A stretch of 64,000 bases of DNA. It comes from Deinococcus phoenicis. GTDB taxonomy: Bacteria; Deinococcota; Deinococci; Deinococcales; Deinococcaceae. The notes beneath the pieces were generated by a model that saw nothing but the letters and a program-made list of their open reading frames with translations, searched no databases and was not told the origin of the DNA. Both the position numbers and the translations under genes were made by a program. Below, piece after piece: positions 1 to 21,119 of this stretch (position 1 is its first letter; every line of letters begins with the position of its first letter). The stretch spans positions 1 through 64,000 of the forward strand of contig NZ_JHAC01000042.1 of NCBI RefSeq assembly GCF_000599865.1, read 5' to 3'.

Positions 1-81
1 TTGGGAGTACGGCCTCATACCCCACCTTACGCCTCCGGCAACCTTTCTGCGCCCCGCCCTAGCGCAAGTGCACACCAACAG

Positions 82-112
82 AAAGCCCCCTTCCTGGTGG
101 AGGGGGCTTTTC
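82..112 (-). terminator. Terminator after rpsI
   Basis: A stem of AAAGCCCCC pairing with GGGGGCTTT around a short loop lies 29 bases beyond the rpsI stop. T-rich sequence follows on both strands, so it could act in both directions. Bases 1-81 hold nothing I can identify. Confidence 0.75.
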
Positions 113-140
113 TTTGCTGTGTCCGCTCAGCGCTTGCTGA

Positions 141-533
<393 letters not shown>

Positions 534-535
534 GA

Positions 536-961
<426 letters not shown>

Positions 962-1088
962 CGTCGGAACTCCGTAAGAGGGGGATTTGGCTGCGAGTGC
1001 GCCCCGTCCTTCGGGGGAGAAAGGAACGTGCGCCTCCGGGTGCCTCCCGGTCGCCCCGCACCCTACCAAGCGCGAGACACTAAAGGTA

Positions 1089-1118
1089 AAGGTATCAGAG
1101 GGAGGGGGGGAGGGGCAA
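1089..1118 (-). promoter_or_regulatory. Probable rplM-rpsI promoter
   Basis: TTGCCC (1113-1118) and TACCTT (1089-1094) are separated by 18 bases on the minus strand. This would give an untranslated leader of about 120 bases before the rplM GTG. The leader contains a small CCCCG/CGGGG hairpin. Ribosomal-protein leaders are often autoregulatory, but nothing here proves that. Confidence 0.45.
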
Positions 1119-1153
1119 GGGCGGGAGAGGTCGCCAGAGGGCAGACGGCGACT

Positions 1154-1614
1154 TCAGGGGACGGTCAGGACGACGGTGGGGGCCTGGACCCTGACCGGCT
1201 GGAAAGGGGCGGACGGCTTGCCCTGACCGTCTGGGGCGACCTTGGGTGCGGCCCAGGCTGTGACGGTGTAGGTGCCGGGGGGAAGGCGGGGGTTCGCCAG
1301 CATCCCCACCTTCGTTTCCCCGACCTGCCATAGCTCCGGCGGATGCAGAATGGTCAAGCAGGTATCGCCATACCACCCACCGTCGGGCGCAGTGCTTACA
1401 AAAGGCAGGCGTTCTTGTACCCCGACCTCAAACTTTCCTGGGCAGATGTTTGGATCAAGCCAGACGGTGGAAGGTCCTAAGTTCGTCACCGTCACGATCA
1501 CGCGGTCTTCTTGCAGGCTGGTCGTCGCAGCAAAAGACTGCGGAGCCTGCCGCAGCGTTGGCGCGCAGCTTGCGAGGCAACTCACCGCCAGCAAGACCAA
1601 CGCCCTCGCCCGTT

Positions 1615-1618
<4 letters not shown>
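1154..1618 (-). CDS. Putative secreted lipoprotein, unknown function
   Basis: A 154-residue protein starting VKRARALVLLAVSCLASCAP: a basic N-terminus, a hydrophobic stretch and a lipobox-like LASC, so export and lipidation are likely. The remainder is compatible with a small beta-sandwich (VTVTNLGPSTVWLDP and PPGTYTVTAWA resemble Ig-like folds), but I recognise no family. The GTG at 1618 overlaps the aroQ stop as GTGA, which supports this start and translational coupling to the aro genes. Any role in aromatic biosynthesis is unsupported; it may simply share the transcript. Confidence 0.7.
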
Positions 1619-2046
<428 letters not shown>

Positions 2047-2052
2047 GGGGGC

Positions 2053-2058
2053 AGCGTA
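2053..2058 (-). promoter_or_regulatory. Leaderless-type -10 for aroQ
   Basis: TACGCT, 6 bases upstream of the aroQ ATG. It suggests an internal promoter giving a leaderless aroQ message in addition to read-through from aroB. Confidence 0.45.
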
Positions 2059-2098
2059 ACAGGGGAAGCGGAACAGGGTGGGCAAAGTTGCAGCCCCC

Positions 2099-3160
2099 TT
2101 ACCCCTGCCCACTTCCTGTTGCCTGCCAGCGGTCAAACTCGCGCCGCAGCACCGCTGAAGGCACCCGCGCCAGATATGGCTGTGCCAGATCATGCAGCAG
2201 CACGAAGCGCACGCCGTCCGAGTCGGCTTTCTTGTCGCGGGCCATATAGGGCCACACACCCTCGAAGGTCAGCGGCGGAAGGGGCCGGGGCCGCTGCCAG
2301 CGCAGGAAAGCGAGCGTCTGCCCGGTCAGGTCCGCGCCGCCGAGCGCCCGACTCAGGAGCGCCGCGTAGTGCATCCCGTACCCGACCGCCTCGCCGTGCG
2401 TGACCGCGTGGTCCGTCACGGCTTCCAGGGCGTGGGCCAGGGTGTGACCGAAGTTCAGGTAGGCACGCTCGCCCTGCTCCGTCAGGTCACGGGCGACCAC
2501 CCCGGCCTTCACGGCGATGGCGTCGGCCAGGGTGTCTTCCAGGCCCAACCCGCCGGGGCGGAACTCGGGGGACAGGACGCGGGGCAGCAGGGACGGGTCC
2601 GCGATCAGGCCGTGCTTGAAGGCCTCGGCGGCGCCCTCCGCGAAGACGGCGGGCCGCAGCGTGGTGAGGGTGTCCGTGTCGCACCAGACGGCTTTCGGGG
2701 GCCAGAAGGCACCCACCAGATTCTTGCCCTCGGGCAGGTTGACGCCGGTCTTGCCGCCCACCGCCGCGTCCACCATGCCGAGCAGCGTGGTGGGCAGGGT
2801 GTAAAAGGCCACGCCGCGCAGATAACTGGCCGCCACGAAGCCCGCGAGGTCGGTCGCCGCGCCGCCGCCCAGGCCCACCACCGCCCCGTCACGCGGGAGG
2901 TTGGCCTGGGCCAGCCGCGACAGCACCCCGGAAAACACCTCCAGCGTCTTGCAGTCGTCGCGGGCGGGTACCTCCACGGTCACGGCAGGCGAGAGGGCCG
3001 CCTGCGCCGCCCTGACGAGGGCGGGGGGCAGGTCCACCGGGTGAATCAGGGCAACCTGGCGTTCTGGCACCCGCACCTGTGAGAGCAGGCCGGGGCCGAC
3101 CTCCACCGCGTAGGGCTGAGGGCCGCCGACCTCAATCCGCCGCCCGTTAATCTGAGGCAC
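2099..3160 (-). CDS. aroB: 3-dehydroquinate synthase
   Basis: Converts DAHP to 3-dehydroquinate with NAD and a divalent metal. The 353 residues contain the nucleotide-binding [14 protein letters not shown], the block [20 protein letters not shown], the metal/active-site segment GAAEAFKHG, and the histidine motifs [12 protein letters not shown] and [10 protein letters not shown] chose the GTG at 3160 ([11 protein letters not shown]), which overlaps the end of aroK by 14 bases. The longer open frame to 3313 only shadows aroK. It is encoded between aroK and aroQ, so it is very likely co-transcribed. Confidence 0.95.
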   Translation of the reverse strand: MPQINGRRIEVGGPQPYAVEVGPGLLSQVRVPERQVALIHPVDLPPALVRAAQAALSPAVTVEVPARDDCKTLEVFSGVLSRLAQANLPRDGAVVGLGGGAATDLAGFVAASYLRGVAFYTLPTTLLGMVDAAVGGKTGVNLPEGKNLVGAFWPPKAVWCDTDTLTTLRPAVFAEGAAEAFKHGLIADPSLLPRVLSPEFRPGGLGLEDTLADAIAVKAGVVARDLTEQGERAYLNFGHTLAHALEAVTDHAVTHGEAVGYGMHYAALLSRALGGADLTGQTLAFLRWQRPRPLPPLTFEGVWPYMARDKKADSDGVRFVLLHDLAQPYLARVPSAVLRREFDRWQATGSGQG

Positions 3161-3740
3161 GTTCGCCCACGGGTTCGGCCTGGGGTTCCCAGGTCGCGCC
3201 CACATCGGCCCAGTCCCACAGGCGCTCCACGACCTCTTCCACGATCTCCTCGGCGGGGCGGCCGTCGCTGTGGACGTGAATGGTGCCCTGGCGGTAATCC
3301 GCCTCGCGTTCATCCATCAGGGTGCGGATGCGCGAGAGGGGGTCGGCGCTCCTCAGCAGGGGCCGGTCACTGTGCCGGGTGCGCTGATAGACCGTTTCGG
3401 GGGTGGCCCACAGCACCACGACCGGGCCGCGTTCCAGCAGTGAGCGGCGGTTCGCCTCGTGGATAAAGGTGCCCCCGCCCAGGCTCACGACTGCGTGGTC
3501 GAGGCGGGTCACGCGCCGCACGACCTCGGCCTCGCAGGCGCGGAAGTAGCCCTCACCCTCCTCGGCAAAGACTTCGGGGATGCTCTTGCCGACCACACGG
3601 GTAATCAGCTTGTCGGTGTCCACGAAATGCAGCGCCAGCGCCCGCGAGAGTTCCCAGCCGATGCGGCTCTTGCCGGTGCCCATGAAGCCTGCCAGCGCCA
3701 CCCAGGTGACGGGACGCTCGATCAGGCCGGACCCGTTCAT
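3147..3740 (-). CDS. aroK: Shikimate kinase
   Basis: Phosphorylates shikimate with ATP. The 197 residues include the Walker A motif GFMGTGKS (18-25), the shikimate-binding DTD in [15 protein letters not shown], and the GGG of [15 protein letters not shown] is the lid arginine region. Start choice: the ATG at 3740 gives the family length and has TAGACT 7 bases upstream. The frame also stays open, with good codon bias, to an ATG at 3887 that overlaps the aroC stop (ATGACTACTGA). A 246-residue form with a 49-residue extension is therefore possible. Confidence 0.9.
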   Translation of the reverse strand: MNGSGLIERPVTWVALAGFMGTGKSRIGWELSRALALHFVDTDKLITRVVGKSIPEVFAEEGEGYFRACEAEVVRRVTRLDHAVVSLGGGTFIHEANRRSLLERGPVVVLWATPETVYQRTRHSDRPLLRSADPLSRIRTLMDEREADYRQGTIHVHSDGRPAEEIVEEVVERLWDWADVGATWEPQAEPVGERASD

Positions 3741-3747
3741 GGGGGAC

Positions 3748-3753
3748 AGTCTA
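3748..3753 (-). promoter_or_regulatory. Leaderless-type -10 for aroK
   Basis: TAGACT, 7 bases before the ATG at 3740. It contains CTAG, a rare word inside genes of this window. It supports the short aroK start and an internal promoter. Confidence 0.45.
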
Positions 3754-3876
3754 GAGGAAACCCCGTCCGCCAGCGTGACGCCCACACTCTCTGGGGCCGC
3801 GCCCTCCGGCCTGTCCGGCTGGAGGAGGGCCGCGCGCAGGGCCATTGCCACCCGCTGCGAGAGGCTTTCCACCGGG

Positions 3877-5025
<1,149 letters not shown>

Positions 5026-5032
5026 GGGGCCG

Positions 5033-5038
5033 ACTGTA
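5033..5038 (-). promoter_or_regulatory. Leaderless-type -10 for aroC
   Basis: TACAGT, 7 bases upstream of the aroC ATG and downstream of the pilQ terminator, so it would restart transcription for the aro genes. Confidence 0.5.
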
Positions 5039-5075
5039 GCGCCCGGCCCGCGCCCCGCAGGGCGGCCTGACCAAA

Positions 5076-5102
5076 CAAAAGCGCCCCCACATGGGGGACG
5101 CT
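5076..5102 (-). terminator. Terminator between pilQ and aroC
   Basis: AGCGTCCCCC pairs with GGGGGCGCT around a 4-base loop and is followed by TTTTG on the minus strand, 18 bases after the pilQ stop. Confidence 0.75.
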
Positions 5103-5120
5103 TCCGGCCAGAACCGGCGC

Positions 5121-8470
<3,350 letters not shown>

Positions 8471-8474
<4 letters not shown>

Positions 8475-9112
8475 TGGGCACCTCCCTGGGGTGCGGCGGG
8501 GGGCGCGGCGGGGGCTTCGGGGGTGGCCCCCGGGCCGGCACTCCCCGCCGCCTGCGTCTGATCGAAGGTATACACGGTCAGGTTCAGCGTGCCCTCCAGG
8601 TTCGGGTTAAAGGAATTGGCCTGCGGCAGTTGCAGGGTCATGCCACCGACGGTCGTGAAGCGGTTCATGGTCTCGATGGAGCGCAGCGCCCGGAACACTT
8701 CCGCAAACTGCCCGCTCACGCCCAGGCTCAGTTTGATGGGCCGCACGCCGCCCGGGAGGCCCGAGGCCGCCCCGTTTTGCACGGTGAAGGTGGTCATCTT
8801 CGCTCCGGCGGCACTGACGTTGCGCCGCACCTCGTCGAGGACGGTGCCGAACTGTGCGGTGGCCGGGAGTGCGCGCAGGAACTGGTCCTGCTCGACCTGG
8901 AGGCGGGCCACGGTCGAGCGCAGCTCGGGGAGGTTGCGCTGGGCGGCGCGGTACGTCTCGGCCGTCAGGCGGGTGGTGTCCAGCTCGCTTTTCAACAGGC
9001 TGATCTCCTGCTGGCGGGGCTGGAAGCGCATGAAGTACCACCCCAGCAGCAGCAGCAGGCAGGCCGCCAGGACGGTCAGGAACAGCGAACGCGGGGCGAG
9101 CTTAACGGACAT
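8471..9112 (-). CDS. pilO: Type IV pilus alignment protein PilO
   Basis: A 213-residue bitopic protein: a membrane helix at about 11-29 (FLTVLAACLLLLLGWYFM), a coiled-coil segment at about 33-80, and a ferredoxin-like periplasmic domain (KLSLGVSGQFAEVFRALRSIETMNRF) typical of PilO. The C-terminal 30 residues are Ala/Pro/Gly-rich. PilO pairs with PilN in the inner-membrane ring below the secretin. It overlaps pilN by 11 bases and the next gene by 4, a tight operon. Confidence 0.88.
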
Positions 9113-9795
9113 TGGCGCCTCCCGCCGGGGCGGCTGGCGGTGCGGACGCGGCGGCTGCGGCGTCCCCCGGCGTGGCTGCCGCCGCGCCCGTCGCCGCTGT
9201 TCCGGGCTGGCCCACCAGGCCCACGGACGCGGCGAAGGTGTAGCGGCCCGTCTCGCCTTCCTGTTGCAGGCTGCGGAAGTTCACGGCGAAGTTCGGGCTG
9301 TTCTCGTAGGCGTTCAGGAAGTTCACGACCGACTGCTGGCTGCGCGCGGTCCCCGCCAGGTCGAACTCGCGCACCACGTTCTTTCCGGCGTAGATGCCGC
9401 CCTGTTGCAGGCTGGTCAGCGCGCCCGCGTCGAGGGCCTTGACGTTCATGGAGGTGATCGCCACGCCGCCCCCGCTGGGAAGCTGCGCGGAGAAGGCGGC
9501 CACGTCGTTGGTCCAGTAGGTTTTGCTGTCACGCAGCTGCCCCGCGACCGCCGTGACCTCTTCGAGCGTGTTCTGGGTGCCCCGCAGCCGGTCGAACTCC
9601 TGCTTGGCGGGGGTCAGGGCGGCGATCTCGCCGGTCAGGCGGTCTTGTTCGCGGTGCAGGCTGCCCAGTTGCGAGCCGACCAGCAACTCGGGAATCAGGA
9701 TGGCGGCGGCGGTCAGAGGCAGCAGGGCGTAGGTCGCGTAGCGCCAGGCGTCCGGCTGGGTGCTCCGGCGCTCCTGCTGGGGAAGCAGGTTGATT

Positions 9796-9803
<8 letters not shown>
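9102..9803 (-). CDS. pilN: Type IV pilus assembly protein PilN
   Basis: The first residues, MVEINLLPQQ, match the short cytoplasmic motif by which PilN binds PilM. A helix follows at about 24-44 (TYALLPLTAAAILIPELLV), then a coiled coil and a periplasmic domain. The C-terminus is Ala/Gly/Pro-rich, as in the PilO homologue here. The 233 residues compare with about 180-200 in most bacteria. It overlaps pilM by 8 bases and pilO by 11. Confidence 0.9.
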
Positions 9804-10974
<1,171 letters not shown>

Positions 10975-11262
10975 TCTCCCTCCAGAAACCAGCGGTCAGA
11001 AACCGGTGGAGTTTAGCGTTGACTCTTCAGGGGGTAGGACCGCTCCGGGAGGCAGGGGAGAGGCTGAAAGGGGCGAAAGGGTAAAGGGGGCTGCATGAAC
11101 GTCTCATGCAACCACCCGCCCACTTACCGAACTCTGACAGCCCGCAGAAGGCGTCTGGGACTGCGCCGATTCCCGCCGGCATGCGCCCGATCCGCAGCGG
11201 CGATTACCCCCGAAAGATGAAGGCGCGGGCCAGGGTCTGCCCGCCCCCGCTGCGGCCCGGGA
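10975..11262 (-). promoter_or_regulatory. Intergenic region upstream of pilM
   Basis: No gene is visible in these 288 bases. A TAAACT hexamer at 11010-11015 is a plausible pilM -10, giving a leader of about 30 bases with a good ribosome site. A palindrome TGCATGA-acgtc-TCATGCA sits at 11092-11110 and could be an operator. -35 elements are weak. Confidence 0.4.
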
Positions 11263-12009
11263 TCAGCGCATCACGGGGCGAAGGTCCGTGCCGAACACCC
11301 GCACCGCCCCCCCCGGCGAGACGGTCACCACGTCCGCGCCCACCACACCCACACGGCCCGGCCCATGCGGGACACTGGCCAGGACCCGGCCCGAGAGGTC
11401 CAGCCGTTGCAGCGCCGTCCCCGTCAGCCGGTAGGTGCCCGCCGGGGTCACCACGCCCGGCAGACTGGTCGAGCGCGCGCCGGTGGGCGTGGCCTGCAAC
11501 AGGGGTTCCGGGGCCGTCTCGATCACCAGGCCGTCCGCCACGCGCCGCAGGACACCCGCCAGAATCACGTAGTCCTGCCCGTCGCCACCGGTGACGACGG
11601 CCGAGGGGGCGCCCGCCACGCCCACCGCCGCCGCCTCGCCCCCGAACGTCACGGCGCTGCCGTCCTCCCGGTACGCGCGGGTGTCCGAGAGGGCCACCAC
11701 CCGTCCGACCGGGACCGACCGGGCCGCCCGGTCCAGGGTGACCAGCAGCCCCGCGCCCGGCAGCGCCGCCCAGGCATCTCCGCCGTTCCAGGCCACGGCC
11801 ACCGCCCCGCCCGGCAGGGCCGGACAGCTGGGCCGGTAGGACGGCGCACGGGCCACGCAGGCCCGCCCCGCGTCCACCCAGGCGACCCCCTCAGGGGCGA
11901 AGGCGGCGCTGAAGGCAGGAACAGGCGTTCGCGACGTGGCCGCCGGAGCACAGGCGGCGAGAAGCAGGGGGCCGAGGATCGGGAGCAGGGCGCGGCGCAT
12001 TCCGGCCAT
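11263..12009 (-). CDS. Putative lipoprotein, beta-propeller-like
   Basis: 248 residues beginning MAGMRRALLPILGPLLLAACAP, a lipoprotein signal with lipobox LAAC. The body has short repeating beta-strand units (VGRVVALSDTRAYREDGS, DYVILAGVLRRVADG, RVGVVGADVVTVSPGGAVRVFG), consistent with a propeller, but I recognise no specific family. The ATG at 12009 was chosen because TACCCT lies 8 bases upstream; an ATG at 12000 is the alternative. It is divergently transcribed from the next gene through overlapping -10 elements. Confidence 0.7.
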   Translation of the reverse strand: MAGMRRALLPILGPLLLAACAPAATSRTPVPAFSAAFAPEGVAWVDAGRACVARAPSYRPSCPALPGGAVAVAWNGGDAWAALPGAGLLVTLDRAARSVPVGRVVALSDTRAYREDGSAVTFGGEAAAVGVAGAPSAVVTGGDGQDYVILAGVLRRVADGLVIETAPEPLLQATPTGARSTSLPGVVTPAGTYRLTGTALQRLDLSGRVLASVPHGPGRVGVVGADVVTVSPGGAVRVFGTDLRPVMR

Positions 12010-12017
12010 TGTTCCGG

Positions 12018-12027
12018 AGGGTACGCT
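12018..12027. promoter_or_regulatory. Overlapping divergent leaderless promoters
   Basis: Minus-strand TACCCT (12018-12023) serves the lipoprotein gene with 8 bases to its ATG. Plus-strand TACGCT (12022-12027) serves the next gene with 7 bases to its ATG. The two hexamers share two base pairs, so initiation in the two directions should be mutually exclusive. Confidence 0.5.
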
Positions 12028-12456
12028 GAGGGGCATGAGGCTTCCCCTGACGGCCCTGCGGCGCACGCCGGAAGAGAAGCGGGACGTGGCCCTGAGCTGG
12101 CAGCGCCCCGACCTGAACTTCTTTGCCGCCGGGGCCTGCCACGTGCTGGCCTTCGCTTTTCTGGAGCTGTATCCGCAGGCGGGTTTCCGGCCGAGGTTCA
12201 TCCGCCCGGTCGGGGAGCATGGCGGCGCACACATCTACGTGACGGACGGCCTCCTGGCCTTCGACGCGCAGGGGTATGTGCCGGAAGCGGAACTGCTGGC
12301 GCTGCACCGCGCCGCCTATCAGGCCGCCATACCCAGCTGGCAGGCCGCCGTGCGGCCCGTGACCGTTCCCCTGGCCGGGTTCTGCGCGGCGAACAACCAC
12401 CGCGCCCCGTGGGACTTTCCGCCCGGCGTGTGGGCACGGGCCAGAGCCTATCTCGC

Positions 12457-13746
<1,290 letters not shown>

Positions 13747-13752
13747 GGGGGG

Positions 13753-13758
13753 AAGGTA
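13753..13758 (-). promoter_or_regulatory. Leaderless-type -10 for murF
   Basis: TACCTT, 6 bases upstream of the murF ATG. Confidence 0.45.
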
Positions 13759-13782
13759 GCAGAGGGCCGGGGGCCAGACGCG

Positions 13783-13828
13783 GAGAGCCGGAAGCGCTTC
13801 AGCTTTCAGCTCTGCACTTCCGGCTCTC
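13783..13828 (-). terminator. Hairpin downstream of the FakA-like operon
   Basis: A perfect 12-bp stem, GAGAGCCGGAAG with CTTCCGGCTCTC, around a 22-base loop containing AGCTTTCAGCTC. There is no T-run. It lies between the repeat element after the FakA-like gene and the murF promoter. Confidence 0.45.
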
Positions 13829-13845
13829 GCCCCGCCTTTCCCGGT

Positions 13846-14017
13846 CTGATACGAACTCCGATTGAATCGTTGACGGAGTGATTCCATCCGAGCGGGAGGA
13901 GCAGCGTCCTTATGGGCGTCTGTTCGCGACGACGCGAGAAGGAGAACAGACGGGTTCCGGGAGATGGATGGACTTCCGGCGCTGTTCCGGAAGTCAAGGA
14001 ATCGGACGGAATCCGTC
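13846..14017. repeat. Non-coding palindrome-rich element
   Basis: 172 bases with no convincing ORF. The outer ends are similar in inverted orientation (ATACGAACTCCGATTGA at the left; ACGGATTCCGTCCGATT read on the other strand at the right). Inside are GTCTGTTC...GAACAGAC (13918-13951) and the perfect stem GACTTCCGG-7-CCGGAAGTC (13971-13995). The AT-richer composition and structure suggest a small mobile or REP-like repeat inserted just after the FakA-like gene. Confidence 0.45.
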
Positions 14018-15626
<1,609 letters not shown>

Positions 15627-15634
<8 letters not shown>

Positions 15635-15959
15635 GCTGCACCCCCACCGCATGGACCCGGGTGGCCCTGAGTTCGATGCCCGCCTGCGTCTTCACGAGGT
15701 GTTCGACCCGCTCGGTGATATTGCGCGCCACGGTCGGGATGCTCACGCCGTAGGCAACAACCACGTACAGGTCGGCCGCGTAGCCCCCCTCCTCGCGGAC
15801 CACGACCACGCCTTCGCGGGCGTTGGCGCGGCCCAGCACGCGCGAGATGCCTTCTTTCAGGTTGGCCGGAGCCATGCCGACCACGCCCGGAATCTCGTGC
15901 GCAGTCAGCCCGATCAGCGAGGCGAGCGCCGCCTCGGAAATAACGATGGAACCAGTCAC
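15627..15959 (-). CDS. Asp23/Gls24 (YloU) family protein
   Basis: 110 residues with the family core: [27 protein letters not shown], a variable basic segment, then [26 protein letters not shown]. Such proteins are small cytoplasmic or membrane-tethered envelope-stress factors of unclear mechanism. The GTG start is 10 bases downstream of a TATACT hexamer. It precedes and overlaps the FakA-like gene, so the two are co-translated. Confidence 0.88.
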
Positions 15960-15969
15960 AGTAAAGGGG

Positions 15970-15975
15970 AGTATA
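15970..15975 (-). promoter_or_regulatory. -10 for the asp23-like operon
   Basis: TATACT, the best match to the consensus in this part of the window, 10 bases before the GTG. The -35 is weak. Confidence 0.5.
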
Positions 15976-16030
15976 CGCGAGGGGGCAAAGGCGGGGCAGC
16001 GGCAGCACGGCCAGGATCGGCAAGGCAGGA

Positions 16031-16076
16031 CCAGCAGGAGCGGCAGACGGGTTTCCCTGTCTGCCGCTCCTGCTGG
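16031..16076 (-). terminator. Large hairpin after the MFS gene
   Basis: A perfect 18-bp stem (CCAGCAGGAGCGGCAGAC with its complement) and a 10-base loop, 13 bases beyond the MFS stop. No T-run follows, so it may act as an mRNA 3' stabiliser as much as a terminator. Confidence 0.55.
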
Positions 16077-16088
16077 AAAGCTGGGTGC

Positions 16089-18151
<2,063 letters not shown>

Positions 18152-18155
<4 letters not shown>

Positions 18156-18604
18156 GTGTGGTCCTCGTGCGTCAGGAGTTCAAGGGCGTCGAGCAGGGTG
18201 GGGAGGGTGCGGGGGTCGAGACGGGCCAGCCGCGCGCCCGTGAGCGACTGGACCGTGTCGAGCGTGTCAGCGGTCGCGTGGGCGCCCGCCTCGGTGACGG
18301 TGAGGCGCGTGCGGCGCGAATCCTGCTCGTCGATGTGGCGCTCGATCAGGCCCTGCTTGACGAGCTGGTCCAGATAACGGCTCAGCAGCGTGGCGGGAAT
18401 CTGGAGCTGTTCGGCCAGCACCTTGGGGTACTGATGGCCTTCCTGGATGCTGCGCAGAATGAAGAACTTGCGCGAATCGATGCCGTGTTTGGAGGCCAGC
18501 AGGGGATCGAGTTCCTGCTTCAGCCTGCGGTTGAAGTGCCACATGCTGGCGAGGAACCGGCCCACCTGCTCCTGCGTGGGGGGGGGAAGGGGTCCGGGAA
18601 TCAC
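18152..18604 (-). CDS. MarR-family transcriptional regulator
   Basis: 150 residues with a winged helix: [69 protein letters not shown] is the classic MarR helix-turn-helix plus wing. The start is a GTG at 18604, seven bases from a -10, so the message is probably leaderless. A palindrome overlaps its own promoter, indicating autoregulation together with the MFS gene it overlaps. Relief by a drug or phenolic ligand is the usual MarR mechanism, but the ligand is unknown here. Confidence 0.9.
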
Positions 18605-18610
18605 TGAGAT

Positions 18611-18643
18611 ACCTTACGTCAATAGTTCACTACAGTCAACTAT
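18611..18643 (-). promoter_or_regulatory. marR-MFS promoter and MarR operator
   Basis: TTGACT (18634-18639), 17 bases, TAAGGT (18611-18616), then the GTG about 7 bases on. The inverted repeat ATAGTT-N10-AACTAT (18622-18643) covers the spacer and the -35, the right place for repression. Confidence 0.65.
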
Positions 18644-18704
18644 CCTGTTTGTTAAGTGATTACGCCTACGCCAGCGGTGGGCCGGGCATGGTCTACTGCC
18701 GGTC

Positions 18705-20045
18705 ATGCACCTCATGGACAGGCTGGAGCGGGCGGACCTGACACTGACGTTTCTCGGGGAGGCGCAGGCGGACGTGCCAACCCAGGTCACGCAGAAGCTG
18801 AACGCGGGGGCAGTCCGGCTGCTTTCGCGCGGCGAGGCCGGAGATGTGGCCGTCGCCCTGCCCCCCTCGAACGCGGCGGAGGCCCGTGAGCTGGGCACCG
18901 CGCTGGTGAAGTTGGCGACCGATCTGGGCGCACAGACCGTGCGCGTGGAGCAGACGCCCCATGCCGGCGCCCTGACCCTCGCGGCCCTGGCCGCCGGCTA
19001 CCGCGACAGCCGCTACCGGGCCGAGGCCCGTCCCGGCCCCACCGGGTTCTCGGTGGAGGGCCTGGCCGGTGAGGGCCGCGCCCGCGTGGAAGCCCTCGCG
19101 GCGGGGGTGCGCTTTGCCCGCGATCTGGTGAATGCGCCCGCCAACGTCCTCAATCCCGTGACCCTGGCCCGCGAGGCCCGCAGCCTGGAAGCCCTGGGCG
19201 CTGACGTGGACGTGTGGGACGGCACCGAGATCGAGGCGCGCGGCATGGGCCTGCTGGTGGCCGTGGCGGCGGGCAGTGCGACCGGCCCGCGCCTGATCCG
19301 CGTGACCCTGCCGTCCCGGGGCGAGAGGACGCGCGTCATCGCCCTGGTCGGCAAGGGCGTGACCTTCGATACCGGCGGCTACTCCATCAAGCCCGCCGCC
19401 GGCATGACCACCATGAAAAACGACATGGGCGGCGCGGCGGCCGTGCTGGGGGCCATGCGTGCCCTGGCCGAAGCGCGCGACCTGCTGCCGGAGGGCGTGG
19501 AGGTCCGCGCCTACGTGCCCGCCGCCGAGAACATGGTCGGCCCGGGCGCCATGCGCCCCGGTGACATCTACCGCGCCGCGAACGGCAAGACGGTGGAAGT
19601 CGTGAACACCGACGCCGAGGGCCGCCTGATCCTGGCCGACGCCCTGGCCGTCGCCTGCGACGAGGGCGCGACCGAGATCGTGGACGTGGCGACCCTGACC
19701 GGCGCGAAGATGGTCGCCCTGGGCAGCGACGTGGCCGCCCTCTTCAGCACCGACGCGGACCTCACCGCCCGCCTGAAGGCCAGCGCCGAGGCGTCCGGCG
19801 AGTTCGTGTGGGAACTGCCCCTGCACGCCCCGTACCTGAAAGCCTTCCAGAAAGAGACCCTGGCCGACCTGCGCAACGCCGACATGGTGCCTGCGGGCGG
19901 CAGCATCAAGGCGGCCCTTTTCCTGCGCGAGTTCGTCACCCGGCCCTGGGCGCACCTCGACATCGCCGGGAACGCGCAGAAGGACGGCCAGGCGACCGGG
20001 TGGGGCGTGGGGACGCTGGTGGGGTACGTGCTGGAAGGGGTGTAG
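18705..20045 (+). CDS. pepA: Leucyl aminopeptidase, M17 family
   Basis: A 446-residue cytosolic metallopeptidase that removes N-terminal residues. The catalytic C-terminal domain shows VGKGVTFDTGGYSIKPAAGM (metal Lys and Asp), MKNDMGGAAAVLGAM, and NTDAEGRLILADAL (metal Asp/Glu and catalytic Arg). VRFARDLVNAPANVLNP marks the domain junction. Two candidate ATGs, 18705 and 18714, differ by three residues. It is monocistronic and diverges from marR. Its TAG stop abuts a palindromic repeat shared with the convergent neighbour. Confidence 0.93.
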   Translation: MHLMDRLERADLTLTFLGEAQADVPTQVTQKLNAGAVRLLSRGEAGDVAVALPPSNAAEARELGTALVKLATDLGAQTVRVEQTPHAGALTLAALAAGYRDSRYRAEARPGPTGFSVEGLAGEGRARVEALAAGVRFARDLVNAPANVLNPVTLAREARSLEALGADVDVWDGTEIEARGMGLLVAVAAGSATGPRLIRVTLPSRGERTRVIALVGKGVTFDTGGYSIKPAAGMTTMKNDMGGAAAVLGAMRALAEARDLLPEGVEVRAYVPAAENMVGPGAMRPGDIYRAANGKTVEVVNTDAEGRLILADALAVACDEGATEIVDVATLTGAKMVALGSDVAALFSTDADLTARLKASAEASGEFVWELPLHAPYLKAFQKETLADLRNADMVPAGGSIKAALFLREFVTRPWAHLDIAGNAQKDGQATGWGVGTLVGYVLEGV

Positions 20046-20095
20046 GCTGTGGGCTGTCGGGTGTAGGAACAAGCTCCTCCCACAACCCACAGCCC
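20043..20095. repeat. Palindromic junction repeat
   Basis: Left arm GGCTGTGGGCTGTCGGGTG and right arm CACAACCCACAGCC form an imperfect hairpin between two convergent genes. It includes the end of the pepA stop. It resembles tracts near 55121 and 58565 and may serve as a bidirectional terminator. Confidence 0.5.
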
Positions 20096-20101
20096 ACGCC
20101 C

Positions 20102-21031
<930 letters not shown>

Positions 21032-21113
21032 GCGGCGGTCTCCTCGCGCCCAGGGGGCGCACAGGCCGGGACAGGCTTCACCGGGGAAGGAAAACGCCCC
21101 GGGCTTGGTGTCC

Positions 21114-21119
21114 AGAATA
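21114..21119 (-). promoter_or_regulatory. -10 for the ParB-like gene
   Basis: TATTCT on the minus strand, giving a leader of about 75 bases that contains a GC-rich hairpin and ends in a Shine-Dalgarno sequence. The rest of 21032-21249 holds no gene. Confidence 0.35.

Noticed and set aside
1..81. Possible tRNA or gene end at the left edge
   Set aside because: No cloverleaf with a plausible anticodon arm and no coding signature could be built.
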